Origin: Deltaproteobacteria bacterium
GTDB lineage: Bacteria; Desulfobacterota; Deferrimicrobia; Deferrimicrobiales; Deferrimicrobiaceae
Assembly: GCA_021815305.1 (NCBI GenBank)
Contig: JAKAHC010000001.1
Span: 62,001-126,000 of the forward strand
Reading direction: 5' to 3'
Length of the DNA: 64,000 nt
The notes under the pieces are model-generated. The model had not been told where the DNA came from and searched no databases. It worked only from the letters and a program-made list of their open reading frames with translations. Below, piece after piece: positions 49,964 through 57,856 of the stretch (position 1 is its first letter; the number at the start of each line of letters is the position of its first letter). The position numbers were made by a program, and so were the translations under genes.

Positions 49964-51931
49964 CTACAGTCCGAACCTGCGGATCTTGCCGTACAGGGTG
50001 TTTCGGCTTATCTTCAGGACCCTCGCCGCCCTGGTGATGTTTCCTCCGGCCGCCTCCATGGCTTTGGCGACGGCCATCTTCTCGATTTCCTTCAGCGACG
50101 CTTTGCCCTGGCCCAGGGCCACTTGCGTCTCCCCGGGTTTCCAGAGCGTCTTGGGCAGGTACTCCACGTCGATGAAATCCCCATGGCTGACGTTCAACGC
50201 GCGCTCCAAAACGTTTTCCAATTCGCGGACATTGCCGGGCCAGGAATGCACCCGAAACCGCTCCATCACCGCAGAGGTCACTCCCAGGGCCGCCTTGCCC
50301 AACTTGCGGTTGAGCTTGTCGATGATATGGCTCACCAGGAGGGGAAGGTCGTCCAGCCATTCCCGCAGGGGGACCATCGTTATCCATAAAACGTTCAACC
50401 GGTAGTAAAGGTCCCGGCGGAAATGCCCTTCTTCCACCTCGAACTGCAGATCCCTGTGGGTCGCCGCAAGCACCCGCACATTGACATCGATGTAATTCGA
50501 TCCTCCCACTCTCAAGACCTTCCGGTCCTGAAGCACCCTCAACAGCTTGACCTGCATGTCGGGAGGCATATCCCCGATCTCGTCCAGGAAGATCGTGCCC
50601 CCGTTGGCCAGCTCGAACTTCCCCGGTCGTCCTCCACGCCGGGCACCCGTGAACGCACCCTCCTCATGGCCGAACAGGTCGCTCTCGATCAGTTCCCTGG
50701 GGATGGCGCCGCAATTGACGGCGACGAACGGGCCTTCCCGCCGGTTGCTCCCGTTGTGGATCGCCTGGGCCAGGATCTCCTTGCCGGTTCCGCTCTCCCC
50801 CTGGATCAGAACGGTGGAAGAACTGGCGGCGGCGGCCCTGGCCAGGCGCAGGACGTCCTGGATCTTGGGGTTCCGGCCGACGAAGTCGTCGAAGGTGAAG
50901 TTGGCCTGGGACCCGATCATCTGGTTGACCATCTGCCGCACCCGTTTCGCCTCGCGGAACGCGTCCACCACGCCCACGATCTCCCCGTTTTCCTCCCGGA
51001 TGGGCACCGCGGTCTGGATGAAATGCAGGACTCCCCTGCCGCTCTTGTGGAAAAACTCCTTGTCCGCATACCCCTTTCCGCTGGCAAGGACATCGGTAAT
51101 CGTGGCGCGGTAGTCCACCACATCCTGGATGTGACGGCCGATCACATCCCTGTGGTCGATCCCGATCATGCGGGCACCGGCCGCGTTCAGGTAAGTGATG
51201 CATCCCCGCTTGTCGATGGTGAGCAATCCGTCGGATATGGATTCCACGATCGCCGCCTGGTACTTGTACGCGGTCTTCAACTCCCGGGCAGCCCGGTTCA
51301 TCGCCATCTGGTTTTCTATGGCGGTGACCGCCGCCACGACCATCCCGAGGGTGTGGCAATGGACGAGATCCGTGCTCCCGGACATGTCGAGCACGCCCGC
51401 GACCCTTCCGTCCGGATCCCGGATCGGGGCCGCGGAGCATGTCCAGGCGAGGAGATCCTTGCAGTAATGCTCCAGCGCATGGATCTGGAGGGGCGTTCCC
51501 TCCGCGAGAGCCGTCCCGATCGCGGTGTTCCCGGCGTATTCCTCTTTCCAGATCGCCCCCGGCGCATGGTATGCGGCGGCCCGCTCGTCGGCGTTCTCCG
51601 TGCCGATCACCTTCAGGATGCAGGTGTCCGGATCCGCCAGCAACACGACGAAGCCCGAGTCCCGCACGAATCCGTAAAGGCTTTCCATGAACGGAGCGGC
51701 GGCCTTCAGGAGGAAATCGTATCTTTCGAGACGGGCCTTGAGTTCGTCGCCGGAAACCCTGTCGGGACACTGGCCGGAGCGGGGATCCACCCCCAGTTTC
51801 CTGCACCGTTCCCACGAACGGGCGATCACCGGGCGGAGCTTTCCGGACGGAACCGTTCCGGACCGGAGGAGAATCTCGTGGGCCTGGCGCAGGTTCTGGT
51901 CCGCCGTCGGGAAAAACAGGGAAGAATCCAT
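49964..51931 (-). CDS. Sigma-54-dependent transcriptional activator, AcoR-like (GAF-PAS-AAA+-Fis)
   Basis: A 655-residue enhancer-binding protein. The N terminus (VIARSWERCRKLGVDP, 35-50) and the GAF-like region to about 205 are those of AcoR/YfaA-type sensors; a PAS domain follows (about 225-330). The AAA+ domain has Walker A GESGTGKE (378), GAFTGA (425-430, sigma-54 contact) and Walker B GTIFLDEIGD (445), with the R-fingers in FRRDLYYRLNVL. A Fis-type HTH ends the protein (GGNITRAARVLKISRNTLYG). AcoR of other bacteria responds to acetoin. It lies immediately upstream of the operon it probably controls. A weak AGAGGT precedes the ATG. Confidence 0.93.
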   Translation of the reverse strand: MDSSLFFPTADQNLRQAHEILLRSGTVPSGKLRPVIARSWERCRKLGVDPRSGQCPDRVSGDELKARLERYDFLLKAAAPFMESLYGFVRDSGFVVLLADPDTCILKVIGTENADERAAAYHAPGAIWKEEYAGNTAIGTALAEGTPLQIHALEHYCKDLLAWTCSAAPIRDPDGRVAGVLDMSGSTDLVHCHTLGMVVAAVTAIENQMAMNRAARELKTAYKYQAAIVESISDGLLTIDKRGCITYLNAAGARMIGIDHRDVIGRHIQDVVDYRATITDVLASGKGYADKEFFHKSGRGVLHFIQTAVPIREENGEIVGVVDAFREAKRVRQMVNQMIGSQANFTFDDFVGRNPKIQDVLRLARAAAASSSTVLIQGESGTGKEILAQAIHNGSNRREGPFVAVNCGAIPRELIESDLFGHEEGAFTGARRGGRPGKFELANGGTIFLDEIGDMPPDMQVKLLRVLQDRKVLRVGGSNYIDVNVRVLAATHRDLQFEVEEGHFRRDLYYRLNVLWITMVPLREWLDDLPLLVSHIIDKLNRKLGKAALGVTSAVMERFRVHSWPGNVRELENVLERALNVSHGDFIDVEYLPKTLWKPGETQVALGQGKASLKEIEKMAVAKAMEAAGGNITRAARVLKISRNTLYGKIRRFGL

Positions 51932-52314
51932 TTCGCACCTCTTGCGGGAACCGGCCCTGTCGGGAGGGAATCGATCTTGCCGGATGTCCGCCCGAAATCA
52001 ATGCATCGGGACCAGGTGCCGGAGACCGCCGAAACGCTTCCGGTCCGCACGCCATGCCCCGCTTGCGCCGAGGCGGGCGAAGGGATCGTGGCCCGGCCGA
52101 CGGAATGCCGATGCGGGGGGGGAGAGGCGGAGCGACAGGCACCGGACGCCCCGCCACGTCCCTCCCCGGGATACAGTCGGCGTTGCGGGCTCCGACCGGT
52201 ACGCCGTGTTGCGCCCTCCGCGGAAGCGGGAGACGGGGACGGCATGCGCCGGTCCCGGCCGGCGGCGTCATCGCCGTCCCGGGAACGGGCCGGCGGGAGA
52301 CCGGGGGTTGCCGC
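51932..52314. other. 383-bp GC-rich gap between DUF3467 and activator genes
   Basis: No gene or RNA can be supported. Minus-strand frames here are open but Arg/Ser/Pro-rich with no ribosome-binding site. A long imperfect hairpin (about 52240-52300, arms CCGGTC...CCGGC) could end the DUF3467 transcript. The activator's promoter must lie here, but no consensus hexamers stand out beyond a TTGATT about 50 bases upstream of its ATG. Confidence 0.5.
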
Positions 52315-52602
52315 CTAATTGAACGACTGGTCTTTCGGCTCCATCGGCCGCACGCCGCCGAACTTGCTTTCATACTTCTGCAAATTGTTCCCCAACGCCT
52401 CGATGATGCGTTGCATGTGTCCGGGACTCACGATGATGCGGGAGACCATGTGCGTGCCGGTCGGCGAATTGAGGAACCAGTCGATCATGAACTCCTCGCC
52501 GCTGTGGCTCACGAGCATGTTGTTGCTGTAGCGCCCCCTCGAAATCTCATCCCCGGCGATGACCTGGATCTGCTGCGCTTCCTTCGGCTTCTCGCTCGAC
52601 AT
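52315..52602 (-). CDS. DUF3467-family small protein
   Basis: A 95-residue protein of the DUF3467 family: IQVIAGDEISRGRYSNNMLVSHS, then EEFMIDWFLNSPTGTHMVSRII and VSPGHMQRIIEALGNNLQKYE close to a C-terminal FGG. (The pieces are contiguous apart from the breaks.) The family is widespread in bacteria, about 100 residues, and of unknown function. I begin at ATG 52602 (SSEKPKEAQQ); an upstream ATG at 52635 adds eleven unlike residues. It lies between the MaoC gene and the activator, in the same direction. Confidence 0.8.
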   Translation of the reverse strand: MSSEKPKEAQQIQVIAGDEISRGRYSNNMLVSHSGEEFMIDWFLNSPTGTHMVSRIIVSPGHMQRIIEALGNNLQKYESKFGGVRPMEPKDQSFN

Positions 52603-52656
52603 GGCGATCGGCGCTCCCTCTCCGCAAAGGTTCATTGGGACTCGGGACGATGCCCG

Positions 52657-53139
52657 TTATGCCGGCATCTCCCGGCACCGATACATGCCCATCGCGAGAA
52701 GGGTCATGACGGTCTCCCGGCGCTGGTTCATCGCCTCGATGAAAAATACCACGACTCCCCGGTCCGGCTTGGTTCGGGAACGCCTGGCCTCCCGGACGGT
52801 TACCCGGATCGAGAGCTCGTCCCCCGGCCTCACCGGTTTGATCCACCGCAATTCATCCACGCCCGGAGACCCCATGCTCGCCACGCTCGATATGACGTTG
52901 TCCACCAGGAGACGCATCATCAGGGCGGCGGTGTGCCAGCCGCTCGCGACGAGACCTCCGAAGTGGCTCTTTTTCGCCGCTTCCGGATCGATGTGGAAGG
53001 TCTGCGGATCGTAAAGCTTCGCGAAAGCGATCACACTCTGTTCCGTGACCGCGATCGAGCCGAACTCATGGACCGATCCGGTAACATAATCCTCGAAATA
53101 CCGGTCCTCTCGCGATAGGGCAAACGGGGATGGTTCCAT
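52657..53139 (-). CDS. MaoC-like hot-dog dehydratase
   Basis: A 160-residue single hot-dog-fold protein of the MaoC/enoyl-CoA hydratase 2 type. It has YFEDYVTGSVHEFGSIAVTE at the start, AKLYDPQTFHIDPEAAKKS (the catalytic D-x-x-x-x-H region) and FGGLVASGWHTAALMMRL, the hydratase signature. It probably hydrates a 2-enoyl-CoA or related thioester. It is 28 bp after arfB and before DUF3467. Whether it belongs functionally with the sigma-54 operon further downstream is unknown. Confidence 0.88.
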   Translation of the reverse strand: MEPSPFALSREDRYFEDYVTGSVHEFGSIAVTEQSVIAFAKLYDPQTFHIDPEAAKKSHFGGLVASGWHTAALMMRLLVDNVISSVASMGSPGVDELRWIKPVRPGDELSIRVTVREARRSRTKPDRGVVVFFIEAMNQRRETVMTLLAMGMYRCREMPA

Positions 53140-53168
53140 GCGGTTTCCCTTCCTCTCCGGAGGACCCG

Positions 53169-53615
53169 TCAGGACTCTGAAACGGCCACCGGCCTGCGTT
53201 CCCGCTTCATCTCGCCCCGCCGATGCTTGCTCTCCAGCCGCCGCTCCCTCGATACCGCGGTCGGGCGCGTTTTCCTCCGGCGCTTCACGGGCTCAGCGGC
53301 CTTTTCGATCCACCGGACCAGTCGGTCCCTCGCGTCCCGCCGGTTTCGCTCCAGGGTGCGGAACCGTCCGGCCTCGATGATCAGTACGCCCTCCCGCGTC
53401 AGGCGTCTGCCGGCCAGCCGCATCAGGCGTTCGCGCACATCCTCCGGCAGGGATCCGCAGTTGCGGACGTCGAACCGGAGCTGGACGGTCGTGGCGACCT
53501 TGTTGACGTTTTGTCCGCCGGGCCCCGAAGACCGGATGAACCTTTCCCGGATCCCGGATTCGTCGACAAGTATCCCCGCCCCGATTTTCAGAACATCCTC
53601 CGAAGCGGAATCCAC
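53169..53615 (-). CDS. arfB: Alternative ribosome-rescue factor ArfB (peptidyl-tRNA hydrolase YaeJ)
   Basis: ArfB frees ribosomes stalled at the 3' end of mRNAs lacking a stop codon. The 148-residue protein has the class I release factor catalytic motif in RSSGPGGQNVNKVATTV (GGQ) and no codon-recognition domain. The C terminus is a Lys/Arg-rich tail (RRRKTRPTAVSRERRLESK) that, in this family, enters the empty mRNA channel. The GTG start at 53615 has GGGAG ten bases upstream. No ssrA or smpB is seen here. Confidence 0.93.
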   Translation of the reverse strand: MDSASEDVLKIGAGILVDESGIRERFIRSSGPGGQNVNKVATTVQLRFDVRNCGSLPEDVRERLMRLAGRRLTREGVLIIEAGRFRTLERNRRDARDRLVRWIEKAAEPVKRRRKTRPTAVSRERRLESKHRRGEMKRERRPVAVSES

Positions 53616-53678
53616 GGAAGCACCGCTCCCGCGATCACGCGAAGGGATCGCCGCACCCGCAGCCCACCCCTGGAAGTG

Positions 53679-54194
53679 TCACACGAGTTTTGCTGCCGCC
53701 CCGAGCACCTCGTCGTAATCGGGCTCCTGCGCGATCTCGGGGACATGGCGTACATAGCGTACCACGTCGTCCGCGCCGACGATGAAGATCGAACGGGACA
53801 GGAGCTTCAGTTCCTTGATGAGCACGCCGTAGGCCTGTGCGAAGGAGCGGTCCTGGTAGTCGGAGAGGACCTTCACGCGATCCACCCCCGCCGCTGCGCA
53901 CCACCGCTTCTGGGCGAACGGAAGATCCATGCTGATCGCGATCACGACCACCTTGTCGGACAGCTTCGCCGCCTCCTGGTTGAAACGGCGAGTTTCCGTA
54001 TCGCACACCGGGGTGTCGAGGGAAGGAACGCAACTGATGACCTTGATCTTCCCCCCGAAGTCCGCAAGGGCGACGGGTGCGAGGCCGGCGTCCACCGCCC
54101 GGAAATCGGGAGCCTTGTCCCCGACGCGGATCTCGGGCCCCAGCAGGGTCATGGCATTCCCCTTGAAGGTGACGATCCCCTTTCTCTCCTGCAT
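53679..54194 (-). CDS. tpx: Thiol peroxidase, atypical 2-Cys peroxiredoxin
   Basis: Tpx reduces hydrogen and lipid peroxides with thioredoxin. The 171-residue protein has the peroxidatic Cys64 in SLDTPVCDTETRRF and the resolving Cys99 in AQKRWCAAAG, the two positions that define Tpx. VTFKGNAMTLLGP near the N terminus is also typical. GGAGA precedes the ATG at 54194. It stands between the histidine-kinase gene and arfB after a 161-bp gap, so it may have its own promoter, which I could not identify. Confidence 0.94.
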   Translation of the reverse strand: MQERKGIVTFKGNAMTLLGPEIRVGDKAPDFRAVDAGLAPVALADFGGKIKVISCVPSLDTPVCDTETRRFNQEAAKLSDKVVVIAISMDLPFAQKRWCAAAGVDRVKVLSDYQDRSFAQAYGVLIKELKLLSRSIFIVGADDVVRYVRHVPEIAQEPDYDEVLGAAAKLV

Positions 54195-54355
54195 GTCTCT
54201 CTCCTTTTCGCCGGGAAAGTGGTGATCCTTTCTATCGATGTCCGGGATCGGCGTTTCGTTGCGGATTCCCGTCCGCATCCCGCGGCCTGACCGCCGTCCG
54301 TGTCCCGGCCGCCTATCGGGGGAAGGGACGAGGACGGCGGCGCCTGCGCATCGGT

Positions 54356-55054
54356 TTACACGCCCCTCGGCGATATGGGAATCCGCACCGTTGCCACGCA
54401 GCCGCCTCCGGGGGCGTCCCCCAGCTTGAGGGTTCCCCCGGCCTCGGCGACCAGGGTGCGAGCCACCGGTAACCCCATGCCGGCATGGTGCGGCTCGGGG
54501 CGCGTGGTGAACCCTTCCTCGAAGATCTTTCCCGAGATCCCCGCGGGAATTCCCGTGCCCTGGTCGGTCACGGTGATTGCCCATCCCTGGGCCTCCAGGG
54601 ACACGTCGATCGAAAGCTCCCCGCCCTTCTCCGCCATCGCCTCCGACCCGTTGAACATCAGGGCGAGCAGTGCGAGTCCCAGGTCGCGGCGATCGCCACG
54701 GAGGAGATCCGGGGGGCCGGAAGGCGCGCCGACGACGACGTTGTTGCGTCCCAGGTCGTAGCGTGCGAAAACCATCATTTCCGAAAGCATCTTCACGGGG
54801 GAATAGGGCTCCACGACGGGAGGGTGGGGGCGGGCGTATTGCGAATACGCCTTGATGATCGAGCCGGTCCGTTCCCCCGCCGACAGCACCTTGCCTGCGT
54901 TCTCCCGCACCTTCTGCGCCTTGTCCGGCGCCATCTGGATGAGTTCGGAGAATCCGAGGACCACGCTCAGGTGGTTGTCCACCTCGTGCGCGACGCCCAT
55001 CACCATCCTTCCGAACAGAGCCAGGCGGTACAGTTCGATGTCTCTCCGTTCCAT
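54356..55054 (-). CDS. Small soluble histidine kinase without sensor domain
   Basis: A 232-residue kinase core. The dimerisation helix has the phosphoacceptor His23 in GVAHEVDNHLSVVLGF, and the ATPase domain has an N-box-like ALMFNGSEAM, G1 DQGTGIPAG, F-box KIFEEGFTT and G2 GMGLPVA. No membrane span or PAS/GAF domain precedes it. GGAGG lies six bases before the ATG. It follows a GGDEF gene by 24 bp, so a sensory input could come from another protein. No response regulator is adjacent. Confidence 0.87.
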   Translation of the reverse strand: MERRDIELYRLALFGRMVMGVAHEVDNHLSVVLGFSELIQMAPDKAQKVRENAGKVLSAGERTGSIIKAYSQYARPHPPVVEPYSPVKMLSEMMVFARYDLGRNNVVVGAPSGPPDLLRGDRRDLGLALLALMFNGSEAMAEKGGELSIDVSLEAQGWAITVTDQGTGIPAGISGKIFEEGFTTRPEPHHAGMGLPVARTLVAEAGGTLKLGDAPGGGCVATVRIPISPRGV

Positions 55055-55078
55055 CCGCGCCCTCCGGCCGAACCGTCT

Positions 55079-56335
55079 TCATCCCTGCCCCGAGACCACC
55101 ACGCGGTTCTTTCCCTTGCGTTTCGCGTCGTACATCGCCTCGTCCGCGGTCCGTATCAGCGTTTCCACATCCTTCCCGTGCTCCGGGTAAGAGGAAACCC
55201 CGATGCTCACCGTGACCGTCCGGCCCTCCAACGGGGTCGACTCGATCCTATGGCGGATCCTTTCCGCAACGATGGTCGCCCCGCGGGTCTCGATGCTTGT
55301 CCGCAGACGTTCCGCCACCTTTTCCCCCTGGACCTGGGCCGCCTCGGGAAGGATGACGGCAAACTCCTCTCCGCCGTAGCGGCAGGCGATATCCACCTCG
55401 TAGGAAGGCTTTGCGTCGCTCCGGCGGATGGCCCCCCGGATGACGTCGGACAACCCCTTCAGCAAGGCATCCCCTCCGAGGTGCCCGTACTTGTCGTTGA
55501 ACGACTTGAAATCGTCCACGTCCAGGATGAGAAGGGAGAAGGTGCGGCCGTACCGGTGCGCCCGCTGGATCTCCGAGTTCAGACGGTGGAAGAAATACCT
55601 GCGGTTGTAGAAGGAAGTCAGACTGTCCTTCGTGACCAGATCCAGCATCTCCGCTTCCCGCCGCCGCACGATGTTCATCATGTGCGCGCCGACGAAGGCA
55701 ACGCAGAAGTTCACGATGGAAACCCAGGCCCACTTGATCATCTCGTAGGAGTAGTTTTGCTGCAGTTCGTTCTTCTCGAAGGGCATCGGGACCGACGGGA
55801 TGAGTCTATAGTACTCGACGGTGAGCACCCCCCCGTAGGCCAGCATCCCCGCCAAGGCGATCGCGTACGTGTCCGACGCCTTGTCCATTATGAGGGCCGA
55901 CTCGAGAGTAAGGATCAGGTACATCGCCCAGAACCAGGAAACGGCCCCGCCGCTGAAATGGACCAGGATGGTGACGAATACAAGATCGAACAGGATCTGC
56001 GCCTTGTTCAGGTCCCGGATGCGGCCGAACAACTCGTAGGTGTACTGGTACCAGGCGTTGTACGCGACGGCGAAGAGGAAGGCCCCCACGGACACGGCCT
56101 GGTGGAGCCGCGTAACGCCCAACGCCTCCGCCGCCCCATGACGAAAAAAGAAATAGGCGTAGACGGCGTAAATCGCCAGGATGGCGAGGATTACCCACCG
56201 GGCGTGGATGACCATACCCACCCGGTTGCGCGCTTCCTTTCGCCATTCCAGTTCTTCGGTGGCCGGAACCTCCGGGGAACCCCATCCGCATTTCGTCAAC
56301 AGGTCGTCTAAGGTTTTCAATATCCTCCCTTCCAT
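55079..56335 (-). CDS. Membrane diguanylate cyclase (GGEEF) with displaced I-site
   Basis: A 418-residue c-di-GMP synthase. After a cytoplasmic N terminus, about six membrane spans (roughly 45-225) form a MASE-like sensor. The GGDEF domain has DSLTSFYNRRYF, LDVDDFKSFND and the active-site GGEEF at 321-325. The inhibitory-site RxxD (304-307) is 13 residues before GGEEF instead of five, because of an eight-residue insert. A second insert of about 16 residues near 345-360 repeats an AER-R-type helix. The active-site loop itself is intact, so synthesis is likely. Confidence 0.9.
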   Translation of the reverse strand: MEGRILKTLDDLLTKCGWGSPEVPATEELEWRKEARNRVGMVIHARWVILAILAIYAVYAYFFFRHGAAEALGVTRLHQAVSVGAFLFAVAYNAWYQYTYELFGRIRDLNKAQILFDLVFVTILVHFSGGAVSWFWAMYLILTLESALIMDKASDTYAIALAGMLAYGGVLTVEYYRLIPSVPMPFEKNELQQNYSYEMIKWAWVSIVNFCVAFVGAHMMNIVRRREAEMLDLVTKDSLTSFYNRRYFFHRLNSEIQRAHRYGRTFSLLILDVDDFKSFNDKYGHLGGDALLKGLSDVIRGAIRRSDAKPSYEVDIACRYGGEEFAVILPEAAQVQGEKVAERLRTSIETRGATIVAERIRHRIESTPLEGRTVTVSIGVSSYPEHGKDVETLIRTADEAMYDAKRKGKNRVVVSGQG

Positions 56336-56348
56336 CCTCGTGCGCTCC

Positions 56349-57782
56349 TCAGATCCGCATCCCGATGACGCCTCCGCGGCCCCGGCGCTTCGATTCGTAC
56401 ATCAGGCGGTCGGCGATGTTGAGAATCTGCCCGCGGTCCGGAGAGTCGGGCGCGCATGCCGCGTACCCTACGCTGGCGGTGAAAGAGATCACGCTCTCCT
56501 TGTCGGCGTCCAGCCGCACGTTCGAAATCCCTTCCGCGATGCGACCCGCGATCACCGCGGCCGCGGACAGGTCGGTCTCCGGCAGGATCACGGAGAACTC
56601 GTCTCCCCCGTAGCGCGCGGCGATGTCGGTCTTCCGGAGGTGCGCGCCCAGCGCGCCGGCCACGAGCGTAAGGACGCGATCCCCCGTCGTGTGTCCGTAG
56701 GTGTCGTTGATCTCCTTGAAATCATCCAGGTCCAGCATGATGACGGACATCGGGCGTCCATACCGGATCGCCCGCTCCAGCTCGATCCCGAGCTTTTCGT
56801 GGAACGCCCCGTGGTTGTACAGCAGCGTCAGCGAGTCCTTCTCCGACAGGGATTTGACGAAACCGAACAACTCGGCGTTTTCGATGGCGATGGCGATGTA
56901 GGACGCCAGCACCCGCATGGTGGGCAGCAACTCCGGCTCGAACGCGTTGGGATCCGGGTGGTTGAGCAGCAGGACCCCGATGTTTTTCCCCTTGGACACC
57001 AGGGGCACGCACAGAAACGACCGCACATCCTTGCGGCGGCCGCCGTAGAACTGGAAATCGGGGGAAGTCTTCACGTCGGGGATCCATGCCGGCTCCCCCG
57101 TGGCGAAGACTTTCCCGGCGATTCCTTCGCCCGGAGACAGCATGAAGGGGACGGCATCTTCTCCCGGGCTCCCCGAGGCGGTCCTTGCGACCAACATCTT
57201 CTTCTCGCGGGAATAGAGCATGATGCAGAAGTCGTGCAATCCCAGTTTCCGCATCACCCGCTCGGGAAGAATGCTGTACAGCTCGTCGGGATCCAGGGTG
57301 CCGGTGAGGACGGTCGCCACCTCGGCGATCGTGCGCAGGTACTGCACGCTGGATTCCAGGTTCGATCTCGTCTCCTCGAGGGCGCGCCGGAGACGCTCCA
57401 CCTGGTCGAGCCGCTCTTCCCTGTCCCTCACCGCCTCCCGAAGCGTTGCGACGGTGCGATCCATCCTTTCGGAGATCGCCTCCGCCAGCGGGGCGAGCGG
57501 CCCGGCGGCAGGGGGGAGACTTCCCGCGTCTTCCTCCGCCACGGCCTCCCTCAGTCGGGCGATGGGACGAAATACCTTTCTCTCCAGAAGCAGGTAGCCT
57601 GCGGCCGCCAGCACGGTCTCCCCCGCCGCCGCGCCGGCCAGCGCCGCCTGCAGGGTACCGCCGGCGAGAAAGGAGGAGCCCAGCGTGACTGCGAAAAGGG
57701 CGCCCCAGGCGAAGACAAGGGCCGCGCGCCATCCGGGCCCATCCGGCTTCGTCCCTACGGGTTTGCGGAGATCCTCATGCAT
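56349..57782 (-). CDS. GAF-GGDEF diguanylate cyclase, membrane-anchored
   Basis: A 477-residue c-di-GMP synthase. Two N-terminal spans (about 18-40 and 45-66) are followed by a short HAMP-like/coiled-coil segment (about 72-148), a GAF domain (about 155-305, LSPGEGIAGKVFATGEPAWI) and a GGDEF domain with DSLTLLYNHGAFH, LDLDDFKEIND, I-site RKTD (383-386) and GGDEF (392-396) at the standard spacing. It should be an active, product-inhibited cyclase. The ATG at 57782 has no clear Shine-Dalgarno. It stands directly upstream of the other GGDEF gene. Confidence 0.92.
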   Translation of the reverse strand: MHEDLRKPVGTKPDGPGWRAALVFAWGALFAVTLGSSFLAGGTLQAALAGAAAGETVLAAAGYLLLERKVFRPIARLREAVAEEDAGSLPPAAGPLAPLAEAISERMDRTVATLREAVRDREERLDQVERLRRALEETRSNLESSVQYLRTIAEVATVLTGTLDPDELYSILPERVMRKLGLHDFCIMLYSREKKMLVARTASGSPGEDAVPFMLSPGEGIAGKVFATGEPAWIPDVKTSPDFQFYGGRRKDVRSFLCVPLVSKGKNIGVLLLNHPDPNAFEPELLPTMRVLASYIAIAIENAELFGFVKSLSEKDSLTLLYNHGAFHEKLGIELERAIRYGRPMSVIMLDLDDFKEINDTYGHTTGDRVLTLVAGALGAHLRKTDIAARYGGDEFSVILPETDLSAAAVIAGRIAEGISNVRLDADKESVISFTASVGYAACAPDSPDRGQILNIADRLMYESKRRGRGGVIGMRI

Positions 57783-57803
57783 GAGGGGAAGTTACCATGA
57801 ATC

Positions 57804-57830
57804 CCGGTTTCCGGATATTGCGGAAACCGG
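57804..57830. terminator. 10-bp perfect hairpin after the Omp85 gene
   Basis: CCGGTTTCCG pairs with CGGAAACCGG across a seven-base AT-rich loop, in the gap between the Omp85 stop and the GGDEF start. No T-tract follows on the minus strand, so it may be a weak terminator or an mRNA-stabilising end. Confidence 0.5.
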
Positions 57831-57856
57831 AGGAAAGGTCCCGGCGGTTTTCATGG

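Noticed and set aside
51826-52245. Minus-strand open frame upstream of the activator
   Set aside because: Ser/Arg/Pro-rich composition, overlap with the activator's coding region in another frame, and no recognisable domain.
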